Positions 25,679-34,800 of a stretch of 64,000 bases of DNA are shown piece by piece (positions within the stretch are counted from its first letter, which is position 1; each line of letters starts with the position of its first letter). The translations under genes and the position numbers were made by a program. The stretch lies in assembly GCF_002934265.1 (NCBI RefSeq), contig NZ_PTIX01000009.1, forward strand, positions 1 through 64,000. The letters run 5' to 3'. The stretch comes from Actinokineospora auranticolor. Lineage in GTDB: Bacteria; Actinomycetota; Actinomycetes; Mycobacteriales; Pseudonocardiaceae. The notes beneath the pieces were generated by a model. It ran no database searches. It saw nothing but the letters and a program-made list of their open reading frames with translations, and was not told the origin of the DNA.

Positions 25679-27788
25679 CAGCGGGCCGACCGGTCGGGTG
25701 CGGCTCGGCACCGCGCGAGGGCGGCGGCGGATGCCTTGAAAAGTGGCTGTTTGGACACCGGGTCCCAGTCGGTGCGGGTCAGTTCGTTGCCCGCCCGGTG
25801 GCCGTTGCCGTCCGGGTCGTCCCAGTACCCGTAGTGGAACGGGACGAACAGGACACCCTGGCGGATCCCGCCGATGCGGGCCTTGGCTCGGATCGCCCCG
25901 CGCGGAGAGCGGATCTCGACCAGGTCGCCCTCGGCGAGGTCGTGCTCCCGGGCGTCCCCGACGGCCACCTCGACCCACATCTCGGGTGCGGCGGCGTTCA
26001 ACTCGGGGGCGCGACCGGTCTTGGTGCGGGTGTGGAACTGGTAGACGGTCCGACCGGTGATCAGGGCAAACGGGTAGTCGGGGGCTCGGGTGCGGTTGTG
26101 TAGTCGGCGGATTTGATGAGGGCCCGACCGGCGGGGTCGTTCGCGCGGTAAGCAGCTTCGTCGACCGGGTCACCGGTCATGAGGTCGTGGCCGTATGTCT
26201 CGCAGTAGTCCGGTTCGGTGGGGAACCGGCCGTCGCGGTAGAGGCGCTCGGTGCCGTCGGGGTTGTCGGTGTCGCGGGGCCACTGTACGCCACCGCGCTC
26301 TTCGAGCAGGTCGTAGCTCAGGCCGGTGTAGTCACAGGGCCGTCCGGCGCTAGCCGCTTGCCAGGCCCGGTACGCGGACTCCCCGTCGCGCCAGGGCGGG
26401 AACGGGGCACCCGATCGGTCGCGCAGGTCCATCCGCCTGGCGTAATCGAGGAAGATGTCCACATCGGAGCGTGCCTGTCCCGGCGGCTCGACGGCCTTGC
26501 GGGACAGGTGCACGGTGCGGTCGGCGTTGGTGAAGACCCCGGTCTTCTCGCCCCACGCCGCGGCGGGGAGGACCACGTCCGCCAGTTCCGCGGTCTCGGT
26601 GCGGAAGATGTCCTGGACGACCGGGAAAAGGCTTTCCCGGCGGAGGATTCCCCGCACCCGGGCGAGGTCCGGCAGCGAAACGGCCGGGTTGGTGGCGCTG
26701 ACCCACAGCATCCGCAACTCGCCTTCCTCGGCGAGGTCGAGCATCTTCATGGCGTGCGTCGGCGGACCGCCGTGCGGGATGTGCCGGACGTCGAGGTTCC
26801 ACAGCCGGGCGAGGTCGGCCACGTGTTCCTCGTTGGCCCATTCGGCCGAGAGACCGCAGATCCGCGCCGTTGTGTCCGGTGTGTACGGTTCAACGCGGTT
26901 GACCAGGTCGTCGAATCCCCTGGTGTGGCCGGTGATGTAGGCGCGATCGATCCAGTCGTTCGCGATGACCTCGCGCAGGAGACCGTTCATCAGGGCCACG
27001 TTCGTCCCCGGCAGCGGGGCGAGGTGGACCGTCGCCGCGCGGGCCACCGGGGTTTCCCTCGGGTCGACGCACACGATGGCGGGCGGGTTGGGACCCGCGA
27101 GCCGGTCGAGCATCCTGGTCCACAGCACGACCTGTGTCTCGGCCACGTTGTGTCCGAACAGGGCGATCACGTCGGCGTGGTCGACGTCGGAGTAGCTGCC
27201 CGGCTGGCCGTCCGCGCCGAAGGACTCCTTCAGCGCGGCCGCGGCGGTGGCGGTGCACAGCCGGGTGTTGCCGTCGAGGTGGTTGGTGCCGATGGCGCCG
27301 TGGACGATCGCGGCGAGGGTGTAGTAGGCCTCGCAGAACAGCTGCCCGCTGGTGTAGAAGCCCAGCGCGTCGGGGCCGTGGTCGGCGACCAACCGCTTGC
27401 TGTGGGCGGCGACGCGGCCCATGGCCTCGTCCCAGCCGCACTCGACCAAGCGGCCGTCGACGCGGACGGGCGGGGTGGTCAGCCGGTCGGGCGAGTTGTT
27501 CGCCTGCCAGCCGTAGAGGTCTTTGGGGTCGAGCCTGCCGTGGTTGACGCGATCGTCAGCCCGCCCTCGGACACCGACGATCGCCCCGTCCTTGACAGCG
27601 ATGTCCAGTCCGTCCCCGTTCGAGTGCAGCACGGCCGCGCTCGGCACCCACGCCTCGACGTCCGCCACCGCCACCCCGTCGGCCAGGTGGTGGTCGACCC
27701 TGACAGGCCAGGGCTGTCCGGGGCCGTACGGGGTTCGCGCACCCCAGGGGTTGCTGATCCGACCGGGAAAGTGCCTGGTGGCGTTCAC
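25678..27788 (-). pseudogene. NasA-like molybdopterin oxidoreductase, one frameshift
   Basis: The gene encodes a ~700-residue molybdopterin oxidoreductase of the assimilatory nitrate reductase type: 'GRLDPKDLYGWQANNSPDRLT', 'GFYTSGQLFCEAYYTLAAIVHGAIGTNHLDGNTRLC', 'PRETPVARAATVHLAPLPGTNVALMNGLLREV', and a C-terminal dinucleotide-binding domain 'ALITGRTVYQFHTRTKTGRAPEL'. Near 26090 the frame changes ('PEPP' then 'DYPFALITG' in the other frame); one missing base explains it. The expected N-terminal CxxCxxxC iron-sulfur ligands are replaced ('SAAVLHSNGDG'), a feature I recall from an actinobacterial subfamily, so it may be normal. The start GTG at 27788 is inferred from the family N-terminus. It is divergent from a PfkB kinase. 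Confidence 0.8.
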
Positions 27789-27897
27789 CCGCGCTCGCGT
27801 ACCCACCCGCGCGCGCCCGCAAACGACTCTGCGGAGGTGGACGCCCGCGAGTCGATCACGTGGTGTACCCGGTGGTGCGCGCGGGTATGGCGTTGGT

Positions 27898-28710
27898 GTG
27901 GAGAACATCGCGGTTGTGGGGCAGGTGGCGAGGGACCTGGTGTTGCTGGTCCCCCACCTGCCGGAGGAGGGTTCGTCGGTGCCGGTGCGCGAGCGCCGGG
28001 AACTGCCCGGTGGGCAGGGGTTCGGCGTCGCCTCGGCGGCCGGGCGGCTCGGTGCCCGGGCGACGCTGGTCGGGGTCGTCGGCGGCGACACCGTGGGCGA
28101 TTGGCTGGTCGAAAAGGCCAGATCCGATGGTATCCGCGTCGATCACGTGGTGCGCCGGGAGGACAGTCTGAGCGCGCTCGTCGTCAACGTGGTCGACGAC
28201 GACGAGCGGTGGCGGTGTCTGGAGGACGTGCCGGACGGGACGCTGGTGACGCCTGGTGACGTGAGCGCGGCGGGTGACGCGCTATCCCGGGCCGACGCCG
28301 TTGTCGTGCAGCTGCGGCAACCTGCCGAGACCGCGTTGGCGGCCGCCGGGTGCGCGAACGGGCTCGTGGTGCTCGACGGCGCCCCCAGCGGGTACCGGGA
28401 CCGGATCCTGGCCGCGGCCGACGTGGTGCGGCTGAACCGGCACGACGCCGAGTCGCTCGGCGGACGAACCGTCGACAGCGTCGCGGCGGCGGCTCGGGTG
28501 GCGGGCGAGGTACTGGCTCGGGGACCGCGGTTGGTCGCGGTGACGGCTCCCGAGGCGACCGTGTTCGCACACCCGGATGGTGCCGTCGTTGCGCCGCTGC
28601 ACGGTGACGAGAGCGAGTTCCTCGCCGCGCTGACGCTTACCACGCTTCGTGGTCTGCCCGTGGAGGAAGCCGCGCACGTGGCGGTCCGGGCGGGTGCGCG
28701 CGCGGCCTGA
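27898..28710 (+). CDS. PfkB/ribokinase-family sugar kinase
   Basis: The 270-residue protein has the PfkB fold: N-terminal 'IAVVGQVARDLVLLVPHLPEEGSSVPV', the substrate-binding 'ELPGGQGFGVASAAGRLGARATLVGVVGGDTVGDWL', and 'AADVVRLNRHDAESLGG'. The usual C-terminal DTxGAGD motif is weakened to 'APLHGDESEF', keeping the catalytic-type Asp but not the GAG anion hole. Catalysis may be reduced or the substrate unusual. The GTG at 27898 fits the family start. It is divergent from the NasA-like gene across about 110 bp. Confidence 0.78.
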   Translation: MENIAVVGQVARDLVLLVPHLPEEGSSVPVRERRELPGGQGFGVASAAGRLGARATLVGVVGGDTVGDWLVEKARSDGIRVDHVVRREDSLSALVVNVVDDDERWRCLEDVPDGTLVTPGDVSAAGDALSRADAVVVQLRQPAETALAAAGCANGLVVLDGAPSGYRDRILAAADVVRLNRHDAESLGGRTVDSVAAAARVAGEVLARGPRLVAVTAPEATVFAHPDGAVVAPLHGDESEFLAALTLTTLRGLPVEEAAHVAVRAGARAA

Positions 28711-28764
28711 TGCTCGGACTGGCGCTTCGACGGCCGAGGCGCACGGGCGCGTCGTCGGTGGCGG

Positions 28765-29991
28765 GTGGATAGGCTGCGCGACGTGCCCCAGACCTCCGGT
28801 CCGACCGACCGCGTGCGCGTGTTGGAAGCGATCACCGACGTCGAGCTGCGCCACCTGGAACCGGAGGAGTCGCTGCGGGTCCTGCTGGGGCGGGTGCGTG
28901 ATCTGTTCGAGGTGGACACCGCCACGATCCTGTTGTACGACGCGGACACCGAGCGGTTGACGGTGCGCGCGGCGGTGGGTGTCGAGGAGGAGATCCGGCA
29001 CGGGGTGACGGTCAACCTCGGCGCGGGCTTCTCCGGTCGGGTCGCGGCCACACGGCTGCCGGTGGTGCTGGACCGGGTCGACGCGACGACCGTGGTCAGC
29101 CCGTTCCTGTGGCGCAAGGGGCTGAAGGCCCTGTTGGGCGTGCCGATCCTGGCGCGGGACGAGCTGATCGGCGTGCTGCACATCGGTTCCCTGTCCGCGC
29201 GGCGGTTCACCGAGGCGGACACGCGGCTGCTGGTGCTGGTCGCCGACCGGATCGCGCTGGCCATCCAGGCGGAGCGCAGCGGCGCCGAGCGCGCCGCGAC
29301 GACGGCGTTGCAGCGCAGCCTGCTGCCCGGCCGGTTCCCGGCGGTGCCCGGTCTGCGCTTCGCGGCCCGCTACGTGCCCGGCGCCGCGACCGGGCTGGGC
29401 GGCGACTGGTACGACGTCTTCGAACTCCGCGACGGGCGGGTCGGGATCGTCATCGGCGACGTGGCCGGGCACGGGCTCGCCGCGGCGGTCGTGATGGGCC
29501 GCCTGCGGAGCGCGCTGCGGGCGTACGCCCTGGAGTACGACGCGCCCGGGGAGGTGCTGGCCAAGCTGCACGGCAAGGTGTCGCACTTCGAGAAGCGCAG
29601 CCTGGCCACGGTGACCTACGGCATCATCGACGTCCCGCGCCTGCGCATCACCCTGTCGTCGGCGGGCCACCCGCCGCCGGTCTTGGCGCTGCCGGGCCGG
29701 GAGTCGGCGCTGGTCCCGCTGCCCCCGGACATCCCGGTCGGCCTCGGTCTGCGCGGCGCGCGCCGCGACACGGTGGTCGACCTCGTCCCGGGCGCGGTGC
29801 TCGCCTTCTACACCGACGGCCTCGTCGAGCGCCGCGACCGCGCCATCGACCCGGCCCTCACCCGCCTCGCCGCCGCCGTCACCCCCGACGACCCCGCCGC
29901 GGTGTGCGCCCAGGTCATGGACGCGCTGCTCGACAACGCCCCCGGCCGCGACGACATCGCGCTGCTGGTCGCCCAGGTCACGGCAGACTAG
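28765..29991 (+). CDS. GAF domain-SpoIIE (PP2C) phosphatase
   Basis: The 408-residue cytoplasmic protein has an N-terminal GAF sensor (about residues 25-175: 'LFEVDTATILLYDADTERLTVRAAVGVEEEIR' ... 'GVPILARDELIGVLHIG'). A SpoIIE-type PP2C phosphatase follows, with metal-binding 'GLGGDWYDVFEL', 'IGDVAGHGLAAA', 'YTDGLVERRD' and 'GRDDIALLVAQV'. Proteins of this design usually dephosphorylate anti-anti-sigma factors and so control stress sigma factors. No anti-sigma or STAS gene is nearby, so its partner is elsewhere. The start GTG at 28765 is one choice; another GTG at 28783 is possible. Confidence 0.88.
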   Translation: MDRLRDVPQTSGPTDRVRVLEAITDVELRHLEPEESLRVLLGRVRDLFEVDTATILLYDADTERLTVRAAVGVEEEIRHGVTVNLGAGFSGRVAATRLPVVLDRVDATTVVSPFLWRKGLKALLGVPILARDELIGVLHIGSLSARRFTEADTRLLVLVADRIALAIQAERSGAERAATTALQRSLLPGRFPAVPGLRFAARYVPGAATGLGGDWYDVFELRDGRVGIVIGDVAGHGLAAAVVMGRLRSALRAYALEYDAPGEVLAKLHGKVSHFEKRSLATVTYGIIDVPRLRITLSSAGHPPPVLALPGRESALVPLPPDIPVGLGLRGARRDTVVDLVPGAVLAFYTDGLVERRDRAIDPALTRLAAAVTPDDPAAVCAQVMDALLDNAPGRDDIALLVAQVTAD

Positions 29992-29996
29992 GCGGC

Positions 29997-30626
29997 CTAC
30001 CAGACCCTCGGGCCGGGCGCGGTGCGCATCCGCGCCCACTCGGCCGCGCGGAACGGGACGTACCGGGGTGTCGACGCGGGCTCGCGCGCGGGAAGCGCGT
30101 CCGGTTCGTCGTAGTTGGGCGCGAGGAGCCTGCTCCAGATGTCGCCGGTGACGTACCCGGCCAGGAACTCGAGCGTGCCGACGGCGAAGCGCTCCAGGAC
30201 CGGGTCGTCGTCGTGGACGCGCCAGACGCTGGCGTTGGACACGACCACGGTCCACCCGCCGGGCTCCTGCGACCACAGCACCACGGGCCGGACCGCCCAG
30301 GCCCACGGGATCAGCCCGCCCGGTTCGGGGAACACCGGGTCGGGGACGTCGTCGGGGTGGTCGTCGCGCCACTCGCGCAGCTCGTCCATCTCCAGTGCGA
30401 ACTGGTTCCCGTAGTCCGGTATGCCGTAGACCAGCTGGGGCGGGTGGACGGCGATGCCCTCGCCGTACGGGCTCAGGAACTTGCCGGGCGGGAACACCCG
30501 GAGCAGGTGCTTGTACTCCTCCGGTAGCGCGACCCCCATCAGCTGCTCGACCGCGTCCCATTCGGTGGTCTCGGGGGACGCGCCGCGCCACCCGCACAGC
30601 TTCGCCAACTCGTCCACGTCGCGCAC
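29997..30626 (-). CDS. SMI1/KNR4 (SUKH) family protein
   Basis: The 209-residue protein matches the SUKH fold: 'WDAVEQLMGVALPEEYKHLLRVFPPGKF' at residues 23-50 and an aspartate/tryptophan-rich body with 'WAWAVRPVVLWSQEPGGWTVVVSN'. SUKH proteins often neutralise polymorphic or contact-dependent toxins, but no toxin gene is adjacent. It starts with GTG at 30626, 19 bp after the LysR stop, so the two probably share a transcript. It is convergent with the phosphatase gene, 5 bp apart. Confidence 0.8.
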   Translation of the reverse strand: MRDVDELAKLCGWRGASPETTEWDAVEQLMGVALPEEYKHLLRVFPPGKFLSPYGEGIAVHPPQLVYGIPDYGNQFALEMDELREWRDDHPDDVPDPVFPEPGGLIPWAWAVRPVVLWSQEPGGWTVVVSNASVWRVHDDDPVLERFAVGTLEFLAGYVTGDIWSRLLAPNYDEPDALPAREPASTPRYVPFRAAEWARMRTAPGPRVW

Positions 30627-30645
30627 CCGGCCATGGTCGCGCGGG

Positions 30646-31506
30646 TCAGGCGCCGCGGGCCAAGGGGGTGGCCAAGAGGTCGCGGAGGCTGGTGGTGGCG
30701 TGCCAGGTGACGGCGGGGTCGAGGTCTTGGCGGCGCCAGAGGGTGAGGGGCAGCGGAGGCGGTGGCGGGAGGTCGCCGCGGTGGACCAGACCTTCGGGGG
30801 TGGTGCCGAGAGTGGCGAGCGCGGCGACGCCGAGACCCGCGGCGGTAGCGGCGTGCACTCCCGCGAGCTGGTTGGCCTCGGCGCCCATCTCGGCCGGGAT
30901 CCGGTGCCGCGCCAGGGTTTCCAGCGCGGCGGTGCGCAGCGCGCACGGGCTGTCGAAGGCGACGACGGGAACCGGGCCCGCGGGGCGCGACCACCCCTCG
31001 GCCGCGTACCAGGTCAGTTCCAGCTCGCCGACCGGTGTCGCGCGCGGGTCGTCGGCGGCGCCGAGCAGCAGGGCCAGATCGATGCGGCCGGTGCTCAGCG
31101 CCTCCCGCAGCGCCGTGCCGCGGTCGAGCCGGTAGCGGACGCGGTGGTCCGGGAGCGACCGCTCCAGCGCAGCGGTGAGCAGCGGCAGCAGCTGCGCGGC
31201 GGCGTGCTCGGTCGAGCCGATGACGATCACCTCGCCCGCCTCGACGCCGAAGGTGCGCAGGGACTCGTCGTGCAGGGCGAGGATGCGGCGGGCGTAGCCG
31301 AGCAGGTGGGTGCCGTCGGTGGTGAAGCGGGAGCGGCGGCCGTCGCGCTCGACGAGGCGGCGGCCGGTGGCGGCCTCCAGCCTGCGCACGTGCTGGCTGA
31401 CCGCGGCCTGGCTGAGGTGCAGGTGCGTGGCGGCCCGCTGGAAGCCACCGCGGTCGGCGACCGCGACCAGGCTGCGCAACGGCACGATGTCCAGAACCTT
31501 CTCCAT
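30646..31506 (-). CDS. LysR-family regulator, likely controller of the LLM operon
   Basis: The 286-residue LysR protein has its HTH at 'SLVAVADRGGFQRAATHLHLSQAAVSQHVRRLEAATGRRLVERD', followed by a periplasmic-binding-like effector domain ('VIVIGSTEHAAAQLLPLLTAALERSLPDHRVRYRLDRGTALREAL'). The ATG at 31506 gives the family-typical N-terminus MEKVLDIVPLRSL. It is transcribed away from the long LLM/ABC operon, and a perfect T-N11-A dyad sits in its promoter at 31531-31547, so it probably controls both itself and that operon. Confidence 0.88.
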   Translation of the reverse strand: MEKVLDIVPLRSLVAVADRGGFQRAATHLHLSQAAVSQHVRRLEAATGRRLVERDGRRSRFTTDGTHLLGYARRILALHDESLRTFGVEAGEVIVIGSTEHAAAQLLPLLTAALERSLPDHRVRYRLDRGTALREALSTGRIDLALLLGAADDPRATPVGELELTWYAAEGWSRPAGPVPVVAFDSPCALRTAALETLARHRIPAEMGAEANQLAGVHAATAAGLGVAALATLGTTPEGLVHRGDLPPPPPLPLTLWRRQDLDPAVTWHATTSLRDLLATPLARGA

Positions 31507-31530
31507 GGCACCGGAAGCTACCCGAGCACC

Positions 31531-31547
31531 CATCACGAACCGTGATG
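31531..31547. promoter_or_regulatory. LysR-type T-N11-A box
   Basis: CATCACG-AAC-CGTGATG is a perfect 7-bp-arm palindrome containing T-N11-A, the general recognition pattern of LysR regulators. It lies 25 bp upstream of the LysR ATG and faces the LLM operon. Ownership by this LysR is inference. Confidence 0.6.
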
Positions 31548-31606
31548 TATCCGCATCATGAAACGTCGTTGGACAACCCCAGCTCAGAGGGGTCATGCTC
31601 GGGTCC

Positions 31607-31759
31607 ATGAACCAGACCCCCGACGAGATGGGCGCACCGCTCACCTGCCGTCGCTGGCTGGTCTGTAACACCTCTCCCACCACCCACCCCCTCTTCCCCA
31701 CCCGGCACCGTCCCCGACCTGGCGCGCCAATCGCCGCGATCGTGCACACGAACTGTTAG
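31607..31759 (+). CDS. 50-residue upstream ORF, possible leader peptide
   Basis: A short frame (MNQTPDEMGAPLTCRRWLVC, then a Pro/His-rich stretch, ending VHTNC) starts 276 bp before the first LLM monooxygenase gene and ends 123 bp before it. It contains three Cys and an 'LTxRRW' segment that recalls cysteine-responsive leader peptides found before sulfur-metabolism operons in actinobacteria. The likeness is loose and no attenuator hairpin is obvious, so this is a candidate only. Confidence 0.3.
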   Translation: MNQTPDEMGAPLTCRRWLVCNTSPTTHPLFPTRHRPRPGAPIAAIVHTNC

Positions 31760-31882
31760 GCGCGATTCACCTCAGCCTGGTTCGCAGCACCATCGCCGCC
31801 GCCCACACGGGTTTCGGTACTCCGGCAACACGCCTGTCTCCACGGCGCGCATTCCACCTATTCCTATCGAGAATGGATCACC

Positions 31883-33238
31883 ATGTCCCGTCGCACCCTG
31901 AAACTGGGCGCCGTCCTCCTCGGGGTCGGCGGGCCGGGCCAGCACCGGACCTGGCTCGACCCCGAGATCCCCGCCGACGCCAGCGTCGACATCGACTGGT
32001 ACCTCGCCCGCGCCGAGGAGGCGGAGGCGGCGAAGTTCGACCTGGTGTTCATCGTGGACAGCCAGTTCATCACCGAGAACTCCCCCAACCACTACCTGAG
32101 CAGGCTCGAACCGCTCACGCTGTTGTCCGCGCTCGCCGTCCACACCAGACACATCGGTCTAGTCGGTACGGCCACCACGTCGTACAACGAGCCGTTCAAC
32201 CTGGCCCGCCGCCTCTACTCGCTCGACCACATCAGCGGCGGTCGTGCGGGGTGGAACGTGGTGACCAGCGGCGACGCGGGCACGGCGGGCAACTACAGCC
32301 GCGACGAGCACTACGACTACGCCACCCGCTACGGCCGCGCGCTCGAACACGTCCGGGTCGCCCAGGGCCTCTGGGATTCCTACGAGGCCGACGCGTTCCC
32401 CCGCGACCGCGCCACCGAGGTCTTCCTCGACCCCGCCAAGCAGCACGCCTTGAACCACAAGGGCGAGCACTTCTCCGTCGTCGGACCGCTCAACCTCGAA
32501 CGCTCGCCGCAGGGCCAACCGGTCATCTTCCAGGCCGGGGACTCCGAGGAGGGCCGGGACCTCGGGGCGAGCATCGCCGAGGTCATCTTCACCCACGCCC
32601 AGACCCTCGAACAGGCCAAGGCGTTCCGCACCGAACTGCGTGAGCGGGCCGCCGCGAAGGGCCGCGACCCGGAGCACGTGCTGATCCTGCCCGGTATCCG
32701 GTTGGTCATCGCCGACACGGACGAGGAGGCACGGGCCAAAGAGGACGCGTTGCTCGGTGGCCGCAGCTTCGACCGCGCGCTCAAGGAACTCGGCCGTCCG
32801 TTCGGCTGGCACGACTTCACCCAGTACGAACTCGACGCGCCGTTCCCGGACGTCGCCTCGCTCGGCGAGCGCAGCTTCCGCACCCAGGCCGAGGGCATCA
32901 CCAAGTTGGCCAAGGACAACGGTTTCACGCTCCGCCAACTGGTCGAGCACCTGAGCGAGTCCGCCCGTTCGCCGTTCGTCGGCTCGCCGACCACCGTGGC
33001 CGACACCATCCAGCACTGGTTCGAGGAAGGCGGGTTCGACGGGATCAACGTGACCGTCAACGCGCCCAGCGAGTTCGCCCGCTTCACCGACCAGGTCCTC
33101 CCGATCCTGCGCGAACGCGGAGTCGTGCGCAGCGAATACGAGTCCACCACCCTCCGGGGCAACCTCGGCCTGCCGATCCCCGAGAACCGCCACACCGCAG
33201 CCAGACGCCCGCAGCCAGAGCCCGCGCTCGTCCCGTGA
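31883..33238 (+). CDS. LLM-class FMN-dependent monooxygenase, NtaA/SnaA/DszA type
   Basis: The 451-residue protein is a bacterial-luciferase-fold monooxygenase of the NtaA/SnaA/DszA/SoxA group: 'YLARAEEAEAAKFDLVFIVDSQF', 'RLEPLTLLSALAVHTRHIGLVGTATTSYNEPFNLARRLYSLDHISGGRAGWNVVTS' and 'QGQPVIFQAGDSEEGRDLGASIAEVIFT'. These enzymes use reduced FMN supplied by a separate reductase to oxygenate nitrilotriacetate, aminocarboxylates, sulfides or sulfonates. It is the first full gene of a long operon with an ABC importer and is paralogous to the gene at 38321. The substrate is unknown. Confidence 0.9.
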   Translation: MSRRTLKLGAVLLGVGGPGQHRTWLDPEIPADASVDIDWYLARAEEAEAAKFDLVFIVDSQFITENSPNHYLSRLEPLTLLSALAVHTRHIGLVGTATTSYNEPFNLARRLYSLDHISGGRAGWNVVTSGDAGTAGNYSRDEHYDYATRYGRALEHVRVAQGLWDSYEADAFPRDRATEVFLDPAKQHALNHKGEHFSVVGPLNLERSPQGQPVIFQAGDSEEGRDLGASIAEVIFTHAQTLEQAKAFRTELRERAAAKGRDPEHVLILPGIRLVIADTDEEARAKEDALLGGRSFDRALKELGRPFGWHDFTQYELDAPFPDVASLGERSFRTQAEGITKLAKDNGFTLRQLVEHLSESARSPFVGSPTTVADTIQHWFEEGGFDGINVTVNAPSEFARFTDQVLPILRERGVVRSEYESTTLRGNLGLPIPENRHTAARRPQPEPALVP

Positions 33239-33270
33239 CCGCGGCGACCACACCGAAGGAAAGACAGCAC

Positions 33271-34800
33271 ATGCGTTCGCACCGCACCGCCCGCCACCGC
33301 CTCGCCGCCGCGGGGTTCGCCGTCCTGTTCGCCGCCACCCTCACCGCGTGCGGGAGCAGCGGGGCGTCCACCGGGTCCACCGGCCCCGCCGCGCTGAAGT
33401 GGGCGTCGTCGTACTTCCCCACGCACTGGGACCCGGTGGTCAGCGGCAGCGGCGCGCAGTTCCGCGAGCTCGCCCTGGTCTACGCGTCGCTGACCCGCAC
33501 CGACGAGACCGGCAAGGCCGTACCGGACCTGGCCGCGAGCTGGGAGTACAACACCGCGGGCGACCAGGTCACCTTCCACCTGCGGCCCGGGTTGAAGTTC
33601 TCCGACGGCGAGCCGGTGGACGCCGCGGCGGTCAAGGCCGCGATCGAGCGCGCCAAGACGCAGAAGAACTCGGCGCTGTTCGGCGACCTCACCTCGATCA
33701 AGGAGGTCACCGCGACCGGCCTCGACGTGGTGGTGGCGCTGTCGCAGGTGGACCACCAGATCCCGCAGCTGCTGGGCCAGCGCGTGCTGCAGGTGGCCAG
33801 CCCGAAGGCCGCGGCAGACCCGGCGAAGCTGGACCAGAACCCGATCGGCGCAGGCCCGTTCACCATCACCCAACTGGTCCCGGGCACGAAGGCGGTGCTG
33901 AAGAAGAACCCGGACTACTGGGACGCGGCGAACATCCACATCGACACCGTGGAACTCGTCTCGGCGCCGGATTCCTCCACGGTCGTCTCCGGTTTGCAGA
34001 CCGGGGTCTACAACTTCGCCGACATCGTGCCCGCGCAGGCGGACGCGGCGAAGAAGGCCGGGCTCGACGTGTTCGTGCAGCCGGGCTTCAACGCCGCCAA
34101 CATCAGCCTGAACGTGAACAAGGCGCCGTTCGACAACCCGAAGGTCGTCGACGCGGTGCGGCACGCGGTCAACCGCGAGGAGTTCGTGGACAAGCTGTCC
34201 TTCGGCTACGGCGAGGCGACCGACCAGCCGTTCCCGGAGGGCTACATCGCCTACGACAAGCAGTCGAAGGACAAGTACCCGTACGACCCGGAGAAGGCCA
34301 GGCGGCTGCTGGCCGAGGCGGGCGTCAAGGCCGGTGACATCAAGCTGGACCTGGTGATCCCGGACGCGCAGCCCGCCGCCGAGATCGTGCAGTCGCAGCT
34401 CGCCGCGGTCGGCATCACGCTGAACATCAAGGTGGACAAGAACTGGTCGAAGCCGTTCTTCGCCAAGCAGCTCACCCTCTCCCTCTACGGCACCACCGGC
34501 CGCGACTCCGCGGTGCAGACGTTGACCGCCCACTTCGGACCGAACGGGCCGCTGAACCTCAGTTCCCCCTACGAGCCCGAGGGCTTCGAGGCCGCGGTGA
34601 AGAAGGTGCGTGAGACTCCGCTGGAAGCGCCGGGGTACCCGGAGGTCCTGCGGGCCGCCACGCGCGCCGGGCTGGAGAGCCGGGCGCTGGTGTTCACCTA
34701 CGCCGCGCCGAACCTGATCGCCAAGAGCAAGACGATCTCGGCGCTGCCGAAGAACCCCGCGCACATCGACTGGACGGGGGTGACGATCAGTGGCCGGTGA
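33271..34800 (+). CDS. ABC transporter substrate-binding lipoprotein (SBP_bac_5)
   Basis: The 509-residue protein has a lipoprotein signal peptide with lipobox LTAC (Cys27) and the family-5 binding-protein fold: 'LVYASLTRTDETGKAVPDLAASWEYN', 'VTFHLRPGLKFSDGEPVDAAAVKAAIERA', 'NPIGAGPFTITQLVPG' and 'LKKNPDYWD'. It is the extracytoplasmic receptor of the dipeptide/oligopeptide/nickel-type importer encoded just downstream. The ATG at 33271 puts the charged N-region of the signal peptide in the right place. The permease gene begins inside its last codons. Confidence 0.92.
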   Translation: MRSHRTARHRLAAAGFAVLFAATLTACGSSGASTGSTGPAALKWASSYFPTHWDPVVSGSGAQFRELALVYASLTRTDETGKAVPDLAASWEYNTAGDQVTFHLRPGLKFSDGEPVDAAAVKAAIERAKTQKNSALFGDLTSIKEVTATGLDVVVALSQVDHQIPQLLGQRVLQVASPKAAADPAKLDQNPIGAGPFTITQLVPGTKAVLKKNPDYWDAANIHIDTVELVSAPDSSTVVSGLQTGVYNFADIVPAQADAAKKAGLDVFVQPGFNAANISLNVNKAPFDNPKVVDAVRHAVNREEFVDKLSFGYGEATDQPFPEGYIAYDKQSKDKYPYDPEKARRLLAEAGVKAGDIKLDLVIPDAQPAAEIVQSQLAAVGITLNIKVDKNWSKPFFAKQLTLSLYGTTGRDSAVQTLTAHFGPNGPLNLSSPYEPEGFEAAVKKVRETPLEAPGYPEVLRAATRAGLESRALVFTYAAPNLIAKSKTISALPKNPAHIDWTGVTISGR

